From: Planococcus lenghuensis
GTDB lineage: Bacteria > Bacillota > Bacilli > Bacillales_A > Planococcaceae
Assembly: GCF_001999905.1 (NCBI RefSeq)
Contig: NZ_CP019642.1
Location: 1 to 64,000, forward strand
Length of the DNA stretch: 64,000 nt
Reading direction: 5' to 3'
The notes beneath the pieces were generated by a model. The model did not search any database and was not told the origin of the DNA. It was given only the letters and a program-made list of their open reading frames with translations. The first letter of the stretch is position 1. The number at the start of each line of letters is the position of its first letter. The position numbers and the translations under genes are program-made. Positions 41,122-48,623 of the stretch are shown piece after piece.

Positions 41122-42285
41122 CTAGTATCCTCTATACTCGTTCCAGTTTTCGTTTTTATCATAGTTTAAGGAACCTTCAAGCCCACAATGGTTCCACAAT
41201 AAATCAAATGAGGGTTGTAACGCTTTGTCAATACTATCTTCCCAAGAATTGATTTGGATGACAGGTAACTCTAGCTTAGATTGTTCTATAGCGTCTGGCT
41301 TATGAAGTCTATTTGCTGTTCTATAACTTGAAATTCTATATCCTTCAATGTCATATAAGCAAATCCCTATTGCTATGGGTAATCTAATACCTATGCCTTT
41401 AAGAACTTTTAGATAGTGTAACTTAACGTGCTCAATTATTTCTTTCTCGAATTTATCAATTATAATTTCTTTCGTATTTTCGCCTAGAGAAAGTAAACCA
41501 GATTCAACTGCTTCTATTATTCCGTTTCTATAAAACTGTACATAAGAGTGTGTTTCGTTTACTTGTTGTCCTCTAACAAAAGCCGCAAAACCTTCTTTAT
41601 TTACTTTAGGGTCCCAACCATACGTGAAAAGAGGCTTCAAATTTTTGTGTGCTGACAATTCTTTTGGTGAATATACTTTACTCTGAGACAGTGCTTCTAT
41701 AGGTATTAAATGGAGTGAGAACTTCGGTCCCTTCGGAATCTTAAAAATATCTTTTCCATTTTCTATTTCTGAAATTCTTTTGTCCAGCCAAGTGGCATAC
41801 CATCCTCTAGAGGAAGTTACAGGATTATTTTCTTTTTTCTCGATAATGCCGGGGAAAAGCGGAGCGATAGGTGGTTTTTGCCGCTCTCTTTTTATGCCTT
41901 CTAAAATAGATTGCTTTGCTTCTTCTTCATTTTTCCCCACTAAGTCAATATAAATTATAGGAGACAGAAGACCCTCTAATTTAATGTCTTCAATCCGTAC
42001 CGGAATAAATTTTCTTGATACACCAGTAGGATCTGAAGCAAAAGCTGCTGCCCACTCAGGTTGTGTATTAAGCGCACTCAAGTAGTTGTTCGATAAAAGA
42101 GCCAACGTATGTTTAGAATTAGCAGATCCTTTCTGCATTTGAAGTACGAAGTTGTTACCAGGTTGGAAATCCCATGCTTGTATAAATACCTGGTAATTTT
42201 CTTTTTCGAGTATCCAAGCAATCCATTCGGCGAATTTTTCATCCTTATGGTTATAACTAATAAAGAAATCGTACTTGATATCCAA
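41122..42285 (-). CDS. TIR-domain protein, candidate anti-phage effector
   Basis: A 387-residue protein. Residues 1-135 are a TIR domain of the bacterial TIR_2 type: YDFFISYNHKDEKFAEWIAWILEKENYQVFIQAWDFQPGNNF, HTLALLSNNYL, with the putative catalytic Glu77 in NTQPEWAAAF and KFIPVRIEDI. Bacterial TIR domains cleave NAD+ and kill or arrest the infected cell. The C-terminal 230 residues, from about residue 155, are an unrecognised domain with a SLHLIPIEALS segment and a late GICLYDIEGYRISSYRTAN; it may sense infection. The gene is AT-rich, monocistronic and exactly enclosed by two inverted dif-like sites, so it is a mobile cassette. No partner ThsA-like gene follows. Confidence 0.82.
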   Translation of the reverse strand: MDIKYDFFISYNHKDEKFAEWIAWILEKENYQVFIQAWDFQPGNNFVLQMQKGSANSKHTLALLSNNYLSALNTQPEWAAAFASDPTGVSRKFIPVRIEDIKLEGLLSPIIYIDLVGKNEEEAKQSILEGIKRERQKPPIAPLFPGIIEKKENNPVTSSRGWYATWLDKRISEIENGKDIFKIPKGPKFSLHLIPIEALSQSKVYSPKELSAHKNLKPLFTYGWDPKVNKEGFAAFVRGQQVNETHSYVQFYRNGIIEAVESGLLSLGENTKEIIIDKFEKEIIEHVKLHYLKVLKGIGIRLPIAIGICLYDIEGYRISSYRTANRLHKPDAIEQSKLELPVIQINSWEDSIDKALQPSFDLLWNHCGLEGSLNYDKNENWNEYRGY

Positions 42286-42336
42286 GGAATCACCTCATTG
42301 TAATTATATATTTCTATTGTAACAAATCTTCTTTTT

Positions 42337-42368
42337 ATTGTTCGTTAAATTGATATATTGCGAACAAT
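42337..42368 (-). other. dif-like recombination site (site C), inverted relative to site B
   Basis: Read on the minus strand it begins ATTGTTCGCAATATAT and ends TTAACGAACAAT, 32 bases, nearly identical to site B. Orientation is opposite, so recombination between B and C would invert the TIR gene; deletion or capture would need a site in direct orientation. Confidence 0.65.
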
Positions 42369-42508
42369 GAATTTGCTTTTGAGTTAAATGGAATTTAATA
42401 TAATTTTGTTTTCCAGTAACACTTATCCTATTTATTTCCTCTATTTCTTTGTTAAATTGTCATGCTACAAAACAATAAGGGGAGAATGCTTTTTTGAGAA
42501 ATTTTCCC

Positions 42509-43507
42509 TCATTCAAAGCACTTAATTATAATTTCCTCAAAATGACTTAAGGCTTCCTCAATCTCCTTTTTGTAAGGAGTTCGTCCGCTATCATGGGAAA
42601 GATTATTAAGTGAAATTATGAAACTTTTAGGTATATTAATCTCCATCTTACCTAACACTTTAACTATATCTCCTAAGTTTAAATGGGCATAGCTCGATAA
42701 TAGATTATCGTAGAGAGGTTTTAAAACCTCGTATTCTTCATTCCCATAGCGCGTATTGCTTAACACATAGTATTTTAAGAGTCTCTCAGTTTCAGTACGA
42801 ATTTCATTTCCTAAACCTTTCATTTTTCTTTCATCTTCATAATCGGTTAGCTCTAGGAATTCTGCTTTCCAAGTAGACAATGAAAATACGAACTCATTAA
42901 AGGTTACTTGTCTCATTATTTCTTGGCTTTGTTCATCTTCTAAGGGATTAATTTTTTCCTGGATTAATAAAGAATTAATCGGAAAAGGGATCATTTGACA
43001 ACTATGACTGAATTTCTTTTGATCTACGAAGATGAATTCTATGTAGTGAGGAGTATCGATTTCTACAATTTCTTCTTTACTAATGCAGTTTTTCTCCATA
43101 ATCTCTTTCTTTAATTCTTTTTTGGTAAAGTATCTACAATTAACAACTATATATAGCTCATAGCTATAATCTATAAATTTCAATGATTTAATATCTACTG
43201 CCTGATAAACGTATACATTATTTCCGAACATGGCCATCTCCATGGCTTGAAAGCTACTCACCTCTCCCTCTTGTAAGTAGCTTTCAAAGTTCTTCCAATA
43301 CAAGTAAAAAAATTGCCCTTCTCTTTTTACTGAATGAAGTTGATCGGCATATCCCCCGCCATAGTAATCAACATTCAAATCTCCATCTGTTCTAAGGATG
43401 ATTTCTTCTAAAAACTTTAAAATAGTTGTAGGTTCCATTAATTCATTCGGCGAACCATAATTTTCCCAAGTTTTATATAAATCCGATTTTACTTTTCTCT
43501 CACTCAC
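42509..43507 (-). CDS. Hypothetical protein in defence island
   Basis: A 332-residue, AT-rich gene with no recognised family. Composition is mixed alpha/beta with acidic patches. Segments worth noting are DLNVDYYGGGYADQLHSV, SYELYIVVNCRYFTKKELKKEIMEKN, PHYIEFIFVDQKK and a helical second half (MKGLGNEIRTETERLLKYYVLSNTRYGNEEY). No membrane helix, signal peptide or Walker motif is visible. It follows a DUF4145-like gene by 30 bases on the same strand, so the two are probably one operon. The position next to the TIR cassette and the low GC suggest a defence role; that is inference. Confidence 0.55.
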   Translation of the reverse strand: MSERKVKSDLYKTWENYGSPNELMEPTTILKFLEEIILRTDGDLNVDYYGGGYADQLHSVKREGQFFYLYWKNFESYLQEGEVSSFQAMEMAMFGNNVYVYQAVDIKSLKFIDYSYELYIVVNCRYFTKKELKKEIMEKNCISKEEIVEIDTPHYIEFIFVDQKKFSHSCQMIPFPINSLLIQEKINPLEDEQSQEIMRQVTFNEFVFSLSTWKAEFLELTDYEDERKMKGLGNEIRTETERLLKYYVLSNTRYGNEEYEVLKPLYDNLLSSYAHLNLGDIVKVLGKMEINIPKSFIISLNNLSHDSGRTPYKKEIEEALSHFEEIIIKCFE

Positions 43508-43537
43508 GCTAATGTACTCCTTTGTTTTGGCGTCTTG

Positions 43538-44269
43538 TTATTTTGCCTGCTCTTTTAGCACTTTGTCGTTCCTTCTCTCAATGCCTTTGAGTTTTTCTTC
43601 GGGAATAAGTTCGTAAATCTCATCAATTTCCTTTTTCTGAGTAATCATTCGATCTACTACAAAATTTAAAAGCTTAAATAAAGCTAGAGCGACTTCCTGA
43701 TTATCATGTAAATCAATTGTTCCAGGATGAACCGCTTCGTTTCCTATTACTCTTAAGCTATCTAATGCCTTTTCTACCTCCTTCGGTAATCCCTGTCCCA
43801 CTAATTCGCCTATCATAGTATCTATTCCACTCTTTTTAGCTCCCACTTGTGGCAATAGTTTTTCTAAAGCTAAACGCAATAAAGCAGTAGATGCAGTCGG
43901 TGATAGAGGACTTACTTCTCTTGCTTCCCTGTAAACTTTTGCAACATCTTCTGGCATATCCGGATTTGGCAACGGCGCTACTGGAGACTTTGGGTATATA
44001 ATTTTACCTCGTATCCAAAATGCAGGCTTGTCGCATGTATAGCACTTGCTCATGGCAGCGAGGTTGTTAATCATGTATCCACTTCCCCCTCCATTGTTTG
44101 GAGCATCAAGAGATGTATAATTCTTTTCTCTAAGATTAGCGGATAGTATGTAATCCATGTCGTGTTGGTTATACTCAATCTCATACCAATCTTGCTGCGA
44201 GAAGACAGAACAATGCGGACAACTAAAACCGCTTTTTCCGTATGTCGGTGGAATAAACTTGTCGTACAT
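43538..44269 (-). CDS. DUF4145-like protein with N-terminal zinc ribbon
   Basis: A 243-residue protein. I use ATG 44269 (MYDKFIPPTYGKSG) since GTAGGGA is seven bases upstream; one in-frame TTG precedes it. The N-terminus has a zinc-ribbon: FSCPHCSVFSQQDW and, further on, KCYTCDKPAFW. The second half (PLSPTASTALLRLALEKLLPQVGAKKSGIDTMIGELV, LDSLRVIGNEAVHPG) is the helical DUF4145 domain, which is common next to restriction-modification and other defence genes. It is first in a two-gene AT-rich operon with the 332-residue unknown protein. Function unproven, but the two genes together are a candidate uncharacterised defence system. Confidence 0.68.
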   Translation of the reverse strand: MYDKFIPPTYGKSGFSCPHCSVFSQQDWYEIEYNQHDMDYILSANLREKNYTSLDAPNNGGGSGYMINNLAAMSKCYTCDKPAFWIRGKIIYPKSPVAPLPNPDMPEDVAKVYREAREVSPLSPTASTALLRLALEKLLPQVGAKKSGIDTMIGELVGQGLPKEVEKALDSLRVIGNEAVHPGTIDLHDNQEVALALFKLLNFVVDRMITQKKEIDEIYELIPEEKLKGIERRNDKVLKEQAK

Positions 44270-44486
44270 CAAAATCCCTACTTTTCTAAATTTTACTAGT
44301 ATTGTATCACCAGCTACTTATATTATCTAAGATTTTAAGAATAGAAAAACTGTTTGCACCTAATGGCCCGAAAAATACACATTGAATATAGAATTACCGG
44401 TTTCTTTTTATGATGCTGAACTCATTAACCTTCAATAAATCGGGCATTTTTTAATATGAAGCGTCAAAGAATAAAAAAGTACTTGG

Positions 44487-44520
44487 ATACGAATCTATTT
44501 ACGTGTTGTCTAATTCGTAT
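44487..44520. repeat. Inverted repeat ATACGAAT-N18-ATTCGTAT
   Basis: Perfect 8-bp arms with an 18-base spacer upstream of the winged-helix gene. It could be an operator for the 44715 protein or a diverged recombination site bordering the AT-rich defence genes; its arms do not match the GTTCG/CGAAC sites. Confidence 0.4.
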
Positions 44521-44555
44521 TAGCTACTTGTGTCTATTTAATCGTCTATGTTAAT

Positions 44556-44603
44556 CGTTTAGTTTTTATTCTAGTTTGTACGACTAAATAAAAACTAAAA
44601 ACG
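44556..44603. repeat. Long AT-rich palindrome upstream of winged-helix gene
   Basis: CGTTTAGTTTTTATT (44556-44570) pairs with AATAAAAACTAAAAACG (44587-44603), with a two-base bulge and a 16-base loop. Without T-run context it is not a typical terminator. It may be an operator or origin element linked to the 44715 gene. Confidence 0.45.
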
Positions 44604-44714
44604 TCATTTTCATGCACATGTTTTTCAATATGACTACATAAAAGCGCATTTGTATGCTCATTTTAGTTCGTGCTATTCTATGGTTAACGATAATAAGAGA
44701 AAGAAGGAAATAGT

Positions 44715-45617
44715 ATGAAAAAGGATGTTAAAAAGAGATTCGGATTATCTTCTTCGATACCTGCAACAACAGAAGAAGATCGAATGCTAAAGGAATACCA
44801 TCAGAACTGGAGACAAACTAACAGTTCACTCCCTGCCCCTTTTCTACCGCTATTTGTTAGTTTCAGAGAGAAACATCTTAAAACAATAGACGGGGGGCCC
44901 TTGAAGTTATATCTGTATTTCGCTTATGCAGCTGATAATTCTTATGGTCACAGCTGGCACGGCGTTGAAAAAATAGCGGATTTTTTTGGAGTCCAAACAA
45001 GAACCGTAGATAAATGGATTAAAGTATTGGTAGACAATAATTTAATTTACCGGGAGCAACATGGGAAAAAATCTTCCACTACTTATTTGATTCCTTATTC
45101 AGACACTCTTATCCGGCAACGTCTTCAGAAGACAGCGGAAGAACCCGATAATCAAAAATCCCTCGATATACTGATCGATAAAATAAAGAAATCCGAATCG
45201 TTGTATGGTCCTATTGCAGAAGTACTTCATCTTTTTCAATGGAATACCCAAAAATCTGAACCAGTAGTATCAGACAATATCCAATGGTTCTTTATTGTTA
45301 CTCGAAGGGAAGATGACGTATTAACTTGTCACTATCTTCCTCTTAAAAATGCTAATCACCACGGTCTCAATGAAGCCGAAATTGAAGACGTGGCTAACTT
45401 CATTAGTCCATACCACCATGCGAATTACAGTGTACGAGGTATCGCGTTAACGCATTCAATTAAACTAACAGATTCAAATCCTGGACCTTACCTCGGATTA
45501 GCACGATCCATACTCCTAGACGAAACATGGAACTGGGCAGATTACCCTTCTGTCCAATATGGTCCTGTATCCAGCTTTTTTAAAGAGGAAAAGAAAAAGG
45601 TGGATCAGAAGGAATGA
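44715..45617 (+). CDS. Winged-helix (HTH) replication-initiator-like protein
   Basis: A 300-residue protein, ATG 44715 after AAGAAGGAAA. Residues about 45-125 read PFLPLFVSFREKHLKTIDGGPLKLYLYFAYAADNSYGHSWHGVEKIADFFGVQTRTVDKWIKVLVDNNLIYREQHGK, a winged helix of the type found in plasmid replication initiators and DnaD/RepA-like proteins. The C-terminal half (IQWFFIVTRREDDV..., LTHSIKL, PYLGLARSILLDE) is not recognised. It has AT-rich palindromes upstream. It could be a second or accessory initiator, or a regulator. A PBECR-like nuclease gene follows 24 bases downstream and may be co-transcribed. Confidence 0.62.
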   Translation: MKKDVKKRFGLSSSIPATTEEDRMLKEYHQNWRQTNSSLPAPFLPLFVSFREKHLKTIDGGPLKLYLYFAYAADNSYGHSWHGVEKIADFFGVQTRTVDKWIKVLVDNNLIYREQHGKKSSTTYLIPYSDTLIRQRLQKTAEEPDNQKSLDILIDKIKKSESLYGPIAEVLHLFQWNTQKSEPVVSDNIQWFFIVTRREDDVLTCHYLPLKNANHHGLNEAEIEDVANFISPYHHANYSVRGIALTHSIKLTDSNPGPYLGLARSILLDETWNWADYPSVQYGPVSSFFKEEKKKVDQKE

Positions 45618-45641
45618 TAAGTTTGAAAGGAGCAGGACCTT

Positions 45642-46019
45642 ATGCCACATGAGATAGGAAAAGTAGATGAAATTGTCATCCGTATACTCAATCTTTCTTT
45701 GGAGACAGATACACCCATTTTTATAGGGGAAACCAACTTGCAACATATGAAGGATGAACACCCTGAGGATTTCATGAAATACGGAAACAAAATATCAGAA
45801 ATTCTCCAGTCACCTGATTTTGTCGCAAAACACCCTCGAAAGGATTCAATTGAGTTCATCAAAAAATATTATGATGAAGAAGTTGAAGATTATGTACTGG
45901 TTGCAGTTAGAGCAACCAAAAGTAATATCCATTTCGCAAGAACACTTTTTGTGATGGCAGACGAAAAAGTCGTACAGTACAATGCAAAAGAAGCCTTGAA
46001 ACCATATAAAAAGCCATAG
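45642..46019 (+). CDS. PBECR/RelE-fold nuclease-like protein
   Basis: A 125-residue protein with ATG 45642 after AAAGGAGCAGG. The layout (IFIGETNLQHMKDEHPEDFMKYGNKISEILQSPDFVAKHPRKDSIEFIKKYYDEEVEDYVLVAVRATKSN, then FARTLFVMADEKV) resembles the phage-Barnase-EndoU-ColicinE5/D-RelE-like (PBECR) nucleases, with conserved His in LQHMKDEHP. Such domains act as toxins or as nucleases attached to phage capsid proteins. No separate antitoxin is obvious; the preceding winged-helix protein would be the only partner. Assignment is moderate. Confidence 0.58.
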   Translation: MPHEIGKVDEIVIRILNLSLETDTPIFIGETNLQHMKDEHPEDFMKYGNKISEILQSPDFVAKHPRKDSIEFIKKYYDEEVEDYVLVAVRATKSNIHFARTLFVMADEKVVQYNAKEALKPYKKP

Positions 46020-46035
46020 CTATTAGCTATGGCTT
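46011..46035 (+). terminator. Hairpin overlapping the end of the PBECR-like gene
   Basis: AAGCCATAGC (46011-46020), TATTA loop, GCTATGGCTT (46026-46035): perfect 10-bp stem including the stop codon. No T-run follows, so termination is uncertain. Confidence 0.5.
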
Positions 46036-46395
46036 CATGGCGCAAGGACTTTAGGCGGGGTGGCACTCCCGCATCTCCAAACAAAGGGCGATGGCTGCCT
46101 GTTCCATCTTCAGAAAATCCTCGCGATATTCGTAAACTATTAAATTATCTATATATAATCATAACGCTGTAGCAACAATTTGTAAACCTACATGTTTGGT
46201 TGTCGCCCTTCCTTTTAGTAGCAAATAGTTGGATTCCCTCCATTTGTCACTTTTACAAGAATGTACACTAGCCCTGCATCAGACAAGCTCCCTTCTCCTT
46301 TCTTATGTTTTTCCTATCACTTAGTAGTAAGCGCACCAACCATGGCTCCATAATTAAACTAGTGAACCAACGAAAAACGCAAGGAACACGGGCAA
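46036..46395. other. Intergenic region without visible gene
   Basis: About 360 bases. The left third is GC-richer (AGGCGGGGTGGCACTCCCGC...) and may be a leftover end of an element; the rest is AT-rich and featureless. It separates two converging genes. I see no RNA gene or operator. Confidence 0.5.
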
Positions 46396-46872
46396 TCAAT
46401 CCGGTGCTCCTTGCTTGTCTGTGATATATTGCTGTGCCGTTTCCCGTAGCCAGTATGGCTTTCCACCGATTGTTACGGTCTCCTCCGGCAATTTCCCCCG
46501 TTTCCAGTACATGTGCAGCTTTTTGACGTCTATCGAGAGCCCGTTCTCACTTAAAAAATCAGCAAATCCTTTCTGACTCAGCAAATCAGCTGGATCTTTA
46601 ATGATCAATGGTTTTGGCGTCTTCGCTAAGTACGTGTCTTCGTAAAAATACGTTTGCAGTTCCTCCAGCGCAAGTGGAATCCAGGACGGATCGAGGTTTG
46701 AAAACAACTTTTCTAGTTGAAACGGCTCTTCATATTCAAAAAAACGAGCCAGCTCAATCACTGTTTGTTCGTGTGGACTGACTGCCAGTTCTTCAGGATG
46801 GATCTCCTCTTTCTCGACATACGGTTTAAGGGTTGGGAAATTATTTAATAGATTTTCTGTGGCGGTTTTCAT
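46396..46872 (-). CDS. Hypothetical DNA-binding-like plasmid protein
   Basis: A 158-residue protein. ATG 46872 (MKTATENLLNNFPTLKPYVEKEEIHPEELAV) has GAGGAGG nine bases upstream; longer frames run into the operator region. A helical middle (HEQTVIELARFFEYEEPFQLEKLFSNLDPSWIPLALEELQTYF) is followed by a C-terminal segment GLSIDVKKLHMYWKRGKLPEETVTIGGKPYWLRETAQQYI, which looks like a MerR/excisionase winged helix. The two TGTTGA...TCAACA palindromes around its promoter suggest autoregulation. Function is unknown; it is probably a plasmid regulator. Confidence 0.58.
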   Translation of the reverse strand: MKTATENLLNNFPTLKPYVEKEEIHPEELAVSPHEQTVIELARFFEYEEPFQLEKLFSNLDPSWIPLALEELQTYFYEDTYLAKTPKPLIIKDPADLLSQKGFADFLSENGLSIDVKKLHMYWKRGKLPEETVTIGGKPYWLRETAQQYITDKQGAPD

Positions 46873-46890
46873 GCATTTCATCCTCCTCTT

Positions 46891-46907
46891 TGTTGAATCA
46901 CTCAACA
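46891..46907. promoter_or_regulatory. Operator-like palindrome TGTTGA-N5-TCAACA (copy 1)
   Basis: TGTTGAATCACTCAACA, a dyad adjacent to the ribosome site of the 46396-46872 gene. The second copy is centred 41 bases away. Between them lies a -10-like TATAAG on the minus strand. Confidence 0.55.
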
Positions 46908-46930
46908 CCCACTTATAGTTTAACGTGCTT

Positions 46931-46949
46931 TTGTTGAGTAATTCAACAA
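46931..46949. promoter_or_regulatory. Operator-like palindrome TTGTTGA-N5-TCAACAA (copy 2)
   Basis: TTGTTGAGTAATTCAACAA, the longer version of the same dyad, upstream of the promoter of the 46396-46872 gene. The pair encloses the promoter as in repressor control. Confidence 0.55.
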
Positions 46950-47012
46950 AAACCTTATTCATTCTCACAGCAATAGCCATCAGAAAGCACGCTTTCTGAT
47001 GGCTGCCGCTTT

Positions 47013-47246
47013 TTAAAACGATAGGTCGCTGAAGGCGGTATTCTCTTCGGCGGCCGCCAGTACCCGGTTTTGGACTTTGAAGGGAATCTGCATCTGATCG
47101 CAGCGGTCGAATAGAGCGGCCAGTGCGTTTCGGCTCTTCAGGATTTCAGGTACATCCTGGTGGCAGGCTGCCACGTGCAAATTCCGCCGCCAAAAACGGA
47201 GGCTCCTGAGGGTACTTGTTTGTTCGTTATTCAATGGCTGATACAT
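47013..47246 (-). CDS. Small hypothetical plasmid protein
   Basis: A 77-residue protein with ATG 47246 following AAGGAGTGATTCACG. It is helical: LNNEQTSTLRSLRFWRRNLHVAACHQD, then VPEILKSRNALAALFDRCDQMQIPFKVQNRVLAAAE. No known motif. It lies between the JAB-domain gene and the regulator gene on the same strand. Confidence 0.58.
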   Translation of the reverse strand: MYQPLNNEQTSTLRSLRFWRRNLHVAACHQDVPEILKSRNALAALFDRCDQMQIPFKVQNRVLAAAEENTAFSDLSF

Positions 47247-47301
47247 CGTGAATCACTCCTTATCGTTGGTTTTGCAGAAAGGGGAATTCCCCTTTCTGCG
47301 G

Positions 47302-47760
47302 TTAGATGACACCTTTTTCCTTCAATGACAGGCTATTGGACGGGCTGACGATGATGGAATCGAGAAGTTCGATGCCGAGTAGGTTGCCCGCCTCTTCCAG
47401 CCGTTTGCTGACGTCGATATCCTCGGGCGAATACTGACAGTCACCGGACGGATGGTTATGTGCGACTAAAATAGAAGCGGCGTTGTTCAGTATGGCCGAT
47501 TTGAACACTTCCCTCGGATGGACGATGCTCGCATTTAGGCTTCCAACGTGACAGCGATGGACAGCAATCACATGGTTTTTCATGCTCAGACACAAGACGA
47601 GGAATACTTCCCGGTCCTCATCCCCGATTAACGCTTGGATAAAGGATGTGGCATCACGGGATGACCGGATTTGCTGAGGAAGAAGGCTCGTATAGGGTTC
47701 TTCCACTTCCCTGACCTCTTGTTTGATTCGGACGATTTCGACCAGGTTTTCAAATTTCAT
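47302..47760 (-). CDS. JAB/MPN-domain RadC-like protein
   Basis: A 152-residue protein; ATG 47760 is preceded by AAGGAGAGAG. It has the RadC/JAB fold: SSRDATSFIQALIGDEDREVFLVLCLSMKNHVIAVHRCHVGSLNASIVHPREVF, then the metal-binding JAMM-like SILVAHNHPSGDCQYSPEDIDV (HxHPSGD). It lacks the N-terminal helix-hairpin-helix part of chromosomal RadC, as plasmid and phage copies usually do. Such genes are frequent companions of anti-restriction (ArdC-like) genes, one of which is nearby at 49478-51097. Function in DNA metabolism or protein deconjugation not known. Confidence 0.86.
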   Translation of the reverse strand: MKFENLVEIVRIKQEVREVEEPYTSLLPQQIRSSRDATSFIQALIGDEDREVFLVLCLSMKNHVIAVHRCHVGSLNASIVHPREVFKSAILNNAASILVAHNHPSGDCQYSPEDIDVSKRLEEAGNLLGIELLDSIIVSPSNSLSLKEKGVI

Positions 47761-48299
47761 GGCTGGCTCTCTCCTTTTTGGTTTGTCCGCCGGGCGCTCA
47801 TCTTCCCAAAGGGGAGGATTTTTGCCTTTTGGCATGGAGGACGAACACATCCGATAGCCGACCAGTCAAGGGTTTCAGCGAAACAAGTTTTTCAGCGCAG
47901 CACGAATTGAAAAAGTTTTTCGCCCCTTGACTGGCTGTTTTCCGTCGGCTCCTGTCTTAGCCGGAAACAGGGATAGGGCGAAGCCGAGGAATCTGTCCCT
48001 GTTTCCGGGTTAGACAGGCTCGGAACGTGTACGCTCCGGAGGGCAAAAGCAAAAAGCACAGAAAAAGGCAGCCGCTTCGGCTGCCTTCCGTTTGATCTTT
48101 TCTCTTTATCTTTTTCGGCTCGTTCCCTCGTTAGAAAAAGCCAGGAACCTACGGGCTGTCCGTGTAACGCTACAGCCCGTGGTTATCGGATTTTTTAGAG
48201 GGAAGCGACACGCTAGGACGGCTTGGGAAGCGGTGTATGCGCAACTAGCCGTCCTCGTGCTGCCGCCCGCCTATTATTTCCGCTTGAATCATTCGCTTA
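47761..48299. other. Highly structured noncoding locus
   Basis: About 540 bases without a convincing gene but with four strong dyads. The first is AGCCGAC/GTCGGCT (47856-47862 and 47944-47950) enclosing CCAGTCAAGGG/CCCTTGACTGG (47862-47872 and 47924-47934). The second has nearly perfect 23-bp arms at 47951-47973 and 47996-48018 that contain CCGGAAACAGGGA and its inverse. The third is the GC-rich hairpin 48065-48087. The fourth is ACGGGCTGT/ACAGCCCGT at 48151-48159 and 48172-48180. The continuous series suggests a folded RNA or a site for DNA processing rather than simple terminators. Confidence 0.5.
48065..48087 (+). terminator. GC-rich hairpin, terminator-like
   Basis: AAGGCAGCCG (48065-48074) and CGGCTGCCTT (48078-48087) form a perfect 10-bp stem with a 3-base loop. 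A-tract before and T-containing CCGTTTGATCTTTT after. Could stop transcription on either strand. Confidence 0.55.
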
Positions 48300-48623
48300 T
48301 CACCATAGCACTTTTCGTGTGGTCTTCTTCCGCATATGGCGCGTCTTCTTCAGGTAGTGGCTCCGAATCAGCTGATGGAGCGGATCGCTGGCCTTTGACT
48401 GGATAACGTCCCGGACGACACTTGTTTCAATCGGCTCTTGCTGATTAGCTCGTTCCGCATTCAGCACTTCTGTAACCGTTTTGATGCTGCCATGGATGGC
48501 ATAGAGCTTGATGATTCGTTTTTCCAGTGTCTCTTCTCCGTACGCTTCTGCCAGCTGGACAAACTGCTGCAAGAATTGGATCTCCTGTTTCGCTTCCTCG
48601 ACTGTCGGTAATCGTTTCATCAT
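48300..48623 (-). CDS. Small hypothetical plasmid protein
   Basis: A 107-residue helical protein, start ATG 48623 six bases after GGGAGG (a second ATG follows at once). It reads RLPTVEEAKQEIQFLQQFVQLAEAYGEETLEKRIIKLYAIHGSIKTVTEVLNAE, and a very basic end (SHYLKKTRHMRKKTTRKVLW). The pattern SIKTVTEVLN could be a helix-turn-helix. Family not recognised. Conserved-looking and probably real because of the ribosome site and composition. Confidence 0.55.
   Translation of the reverse strand: MMKRLPTVEEAKQEIQFLQQFVQLAEAYGEETLEKRIIKLYAIHGSIKTVTEVLNAERANQQEPIETSVVRDVIQSKASDPLHQLIRSHYLKKTRHMRKKTTRKVLW

Larger units (their letters stand above)
44270..44714. other. AT-rich noncoding region with palindromes
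   Basis: About 445 bases. The promoter of the leftward DUF4145 operon should lie near 44290-44340. Further right there are two dyads, 44487-44520 and 44556-44603 (listed separately), and short recurring TAGTTTTTAT/ATAAAAACTA words. Just before 44715 lies the ribosome site AGAAAGAAGGAAA. No small gene is visible. Confidence 0.5.
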
